A stretch of 23,948 nt of DNA from CAXMST01 sp038206985 (GTDB taxonomy: Bacteria; Actinomycetota; Thermoleophilia; Solirubrobacterales; 70-9). The notes below the pieces were generated by a model. The model saw only the letters and a list, made by a program, of their open reading frames with translations. It had not been told where the DNA came from and did no database searches. This document shows, piece after piece, positions 22,440 through 23,948 of this stretch (position 1 is the stretch's first letter; each line of letters starts with the position of its first letter). The DNA lies in the NCBI GenBank assembly GCA_038206985.1, contig JBBRAH010000044.1, positions 1-23,948 on the forward strand, written 5' to 3'. A program made the translations under genes and the position numbers.

Positions 22440-23948
22440 ATGGGAGCGAGCCAACCAAAGGACCCGGGGGCAGCGTGCCTCAGCCGGCGGCGGCTGATCG
22501 CCGCCGGGACGACGGGTGCCGCCGCGGCCCTGGCGTCGGGCCGCCTGCACGGCCTCCTCGGCCTCGGCAGCTCGCGAGCCGCCGGCGCTGCCACAGCACC
22601 CCGGTTCCGCAGCCCACTGCCGATCCCCCGGGAGTTGACCGGAGCGCGGATCGAGATCCCGATCCGCGAGGCGAGGATCCCGATCCTCCCCGGGCGCAAG
22701 ACGCAGATGTGGACCTACGACGGGACCTGGCCGGGGCCGACGATCCGCAGGCCGGCCGGTGAGCCAACGGCGGTCCGCTTCAAGCACCAGCTTCCAGCCC
22801 GCGCCGGCGAGCTGACCGTACACCTGCACGGCGGCCACAACCGCTCGACCGAAGACGGGCGACCCGGGGGGTTGACCGAGTCGCTTCCCCGCAGCCTCTA
22901 CTGCGACGTCTCAGAGCGCCTCGCACCCGTGGAATCCGGCAACGACCTACTGATCGAGCCCGGTGGGGAGCGCACCTACGAGTTCGACCTCAGCGAGGAC
23001 GGTGAGCCGGAGCGCGCCGCCTTCCAGTGGTACCACGACCACCGCCTGGAGCGGTCGGCTGAGAACGTCTGGCGGGGGCTGGCGGGCATGTGGATCATCG
23101 ACGATGAGATCGACTCCGCGCTGCCACTCCCCCGCGGCGACCGTGACCTGCCTCTGATGCTCACCGACCGCAGCTTCAATGGCGCCAACCAGCTCGTGCA
23201 GCTGTCGTCTGCCGGGCGCAACCCCCCGGCAGACGGGGTGATCGGCAAGCACGTGCTGGTCAACGGGGCGATCCTGCCTACCCACAGGGTGCAGCCGGCC
23301 CGTTACCGACTGCGGCTGCTCAACGCGGCGCACTTCCAGCCCTTCAACGTCTATCTCACGGGCGGCGCGAAGATGGTCCAGATCGCCTCGGAGGCCGGTC
23401 TGTTGCCACGTCCGCTGAAGCGCAACCGGATCCTGCTCGGCCCGGGCGAGCGGGCCGAGGTGATCGTCGACTTCGCGGAGGTGCGCGGCAGGCGGGTCAG
23501 GCTGCGCAGCGGCAGGCGGGCCGGAGCCCACAACCGGCTCGGGTCCGACCCCTACCGTGGCGCCCTCATGGAGTTCCGGGTCGGGCGCCGGAGCGTCGTC
23601 GACGAGACCTCGATCCCCGAGCAGCTGCGGCCTCTGCCGGCCTGGGTGAACGACGCCCCGAGTAAACCGAGCCACCGCTGGCGGATCAACGTCGGCGGCG
23701 GGATCCGGCCGCGCTGGCAGCTCAACGGGCGCTCCTACGACCCGACCTACGCCGACGTCGCGGTTGAGCTCGGAGAGACCGTCACCTGGGAACTCGTCAA
23801 CCCGACCCGGACCGCGCACCTGATCCACCTGCACCACACCGACTGGTACATGCTCGAGCGCAACGGCAAGACGCCACCGGCCCACGAGCGCTGCCTGAAG
23901 GAGACCTTCTTCCTCGACCCCGGCGACCGGGTCCTCGTCGCCGGCCAT
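22440..23948 (+). CDS. Tat-exported multicopper oxidase, 3' end beyond the window
   Basis: 503 codons are open to the last base of the window, with no stop. The N-terminus has SRRRLIAAGTTGAAAALASG (15-34), a twin-arginine signal, so it is exported folded. The copper-binding motifs in order are HLHGGHN (H128, H130), WYHDHRLE (H199, H201) and HLIHLHHTDW (H460, H463, H465). The fourth motif HCHxxxH with the T1 Cys must lie just past the end. GLAGMWIIDDE and LGPGERAEVIVDF are typical of three-domain CotA/bilirubin-oxidase-like enzymes, which oxidise phenols, bilirubin or metal ions and reduce O2 to water. The ATG at 22440 has GGA directly against it, so the start is not certain. Preceded by the cupredoxin gene. 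Confidence 0.93.
   Translation, partial: MGASQPKDPGAACLSRRRLIAAGTTGAAAALASGRLHGLLGLGSSRAAGAATAPRFRSPLPIPRELTGARIEIPIREARIPILPGRKTQMWTYDGTWPGPTIRRPAGEPTAVRFKHQLPARAGELTVHLHGGHNRSTEDGRPGGLTESLPRSLYCDVSERLAPVESGNDLLIEPGGERTYEFDLSEDGEPERAAFQWYHDHRLERSAENVWRGLAGMWIIDDEIDSALPLPRGDRDLPLMLTDRSFNGANQLVQLSSAGRNPPADGVIGKHVLVNGAILPTHRVQPARYRLRLLNAAHFQPFNVYLTGGAKMVQIASEAGLLPRPLKRNRILLGPGERAEVIVDFAEVRGRRVRLRSGRRAGAHNRLGSDPYRGALMEFRVGRRSVVDETSIPEQLRPLPAWVNDAPSKPSHRWRINVGGGIRPRWQLNGRSYDPTYADVAVELGETVTWELVNPTRTAHLIHLHHTDWYMLERNGKTPPAHERCLKETFFLDPGDRVLVAGH

Overview
The window is GC-rich DNA with dense genes, many GTG starts, short intergenic gaps and several starts that look leaderless. The gene content (DEAD-box helicase with a Gly/Ser/Arg tail, Kef-type antiporter, LuxE-like and PhyH-like enzymes, lysine-rich secreted proteins, cupredoxin beside a multicopper oxidase) suggests a Gram-positive actinobacterium. 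I think of the Thermoleophilia/Solirubrobacterales, but this is recalled resemblance, not a search. I see no rRNA, tRNA, CRISPR array, insertion sequence or prophage.

Layout. Positions 1-5065 hold housekeeping genes: an atypical SDR (-), a small zinc-ribbon/HTH protein (-), a cation:proton antiporter (-), a DEAD-box RNA helicase (-) and an enoyl-CoA hydratase (+). Positions 5144-8260 hold an amidase (-), divergent from a translationally coupled pair: an SCP2-domain protein and a secreted glycoside-hydrolase-like protein (+). Positions 8277-12968 are about envelope and export: a carbohydrate-binding-like protein (-), an MMPL/RND transporter broken by one in-frame amber codon (-), and a divergent secreted basic protein of unknown function that ends in a tandem four-cysteine repeat (+).

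Positions 12981-19965 look like a small metabolic island. An MFS exporter (-) is divergent from a PhyH-like 2-oxoglutarate dioxygenase that overlaps a LuxE-like acyl-activating enzyme (+). These run tail to tail into a minus-strand operon containing an IPMDH-like beta-decarboxylating dehydrogenase and a two-domain fusion of an isochorismatase-like hydrolase with an aldehyde dehydrogenase. A membrane-anchored PD-(D/E)XK protein lies upstream in the same direction, and a SAM methyltransferase of the leucine-carboxyl-methyltransferase type is divergent from it. Hydroxylation, carboxylate activation, oxidative decarboxylation, amide hydrolysis, aldehyde oxidation and export in one place suggest an undescribed small-molecule pathway; I cannot name the product. 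This is the best candidate for a new system here.

Positions 21345-23948 hold a 71-residue helical protein (-), then, divergent from it, a secreted cupredoxin that lacks the usual axial Met and a Tat-exported multicopper oxidase that runs off the window end (+). The last two probably form a copper redox pair.

Regulatory signals seen by eye include several TANNNT-like -10 boxes placed 6-7 nt before start codons (leaderless transcripts), an inverted repeat between the amidase and SCP2 genes, an intrinsic terminator that overlaps the antiporter start, and hairpins downstream of or between several genes.
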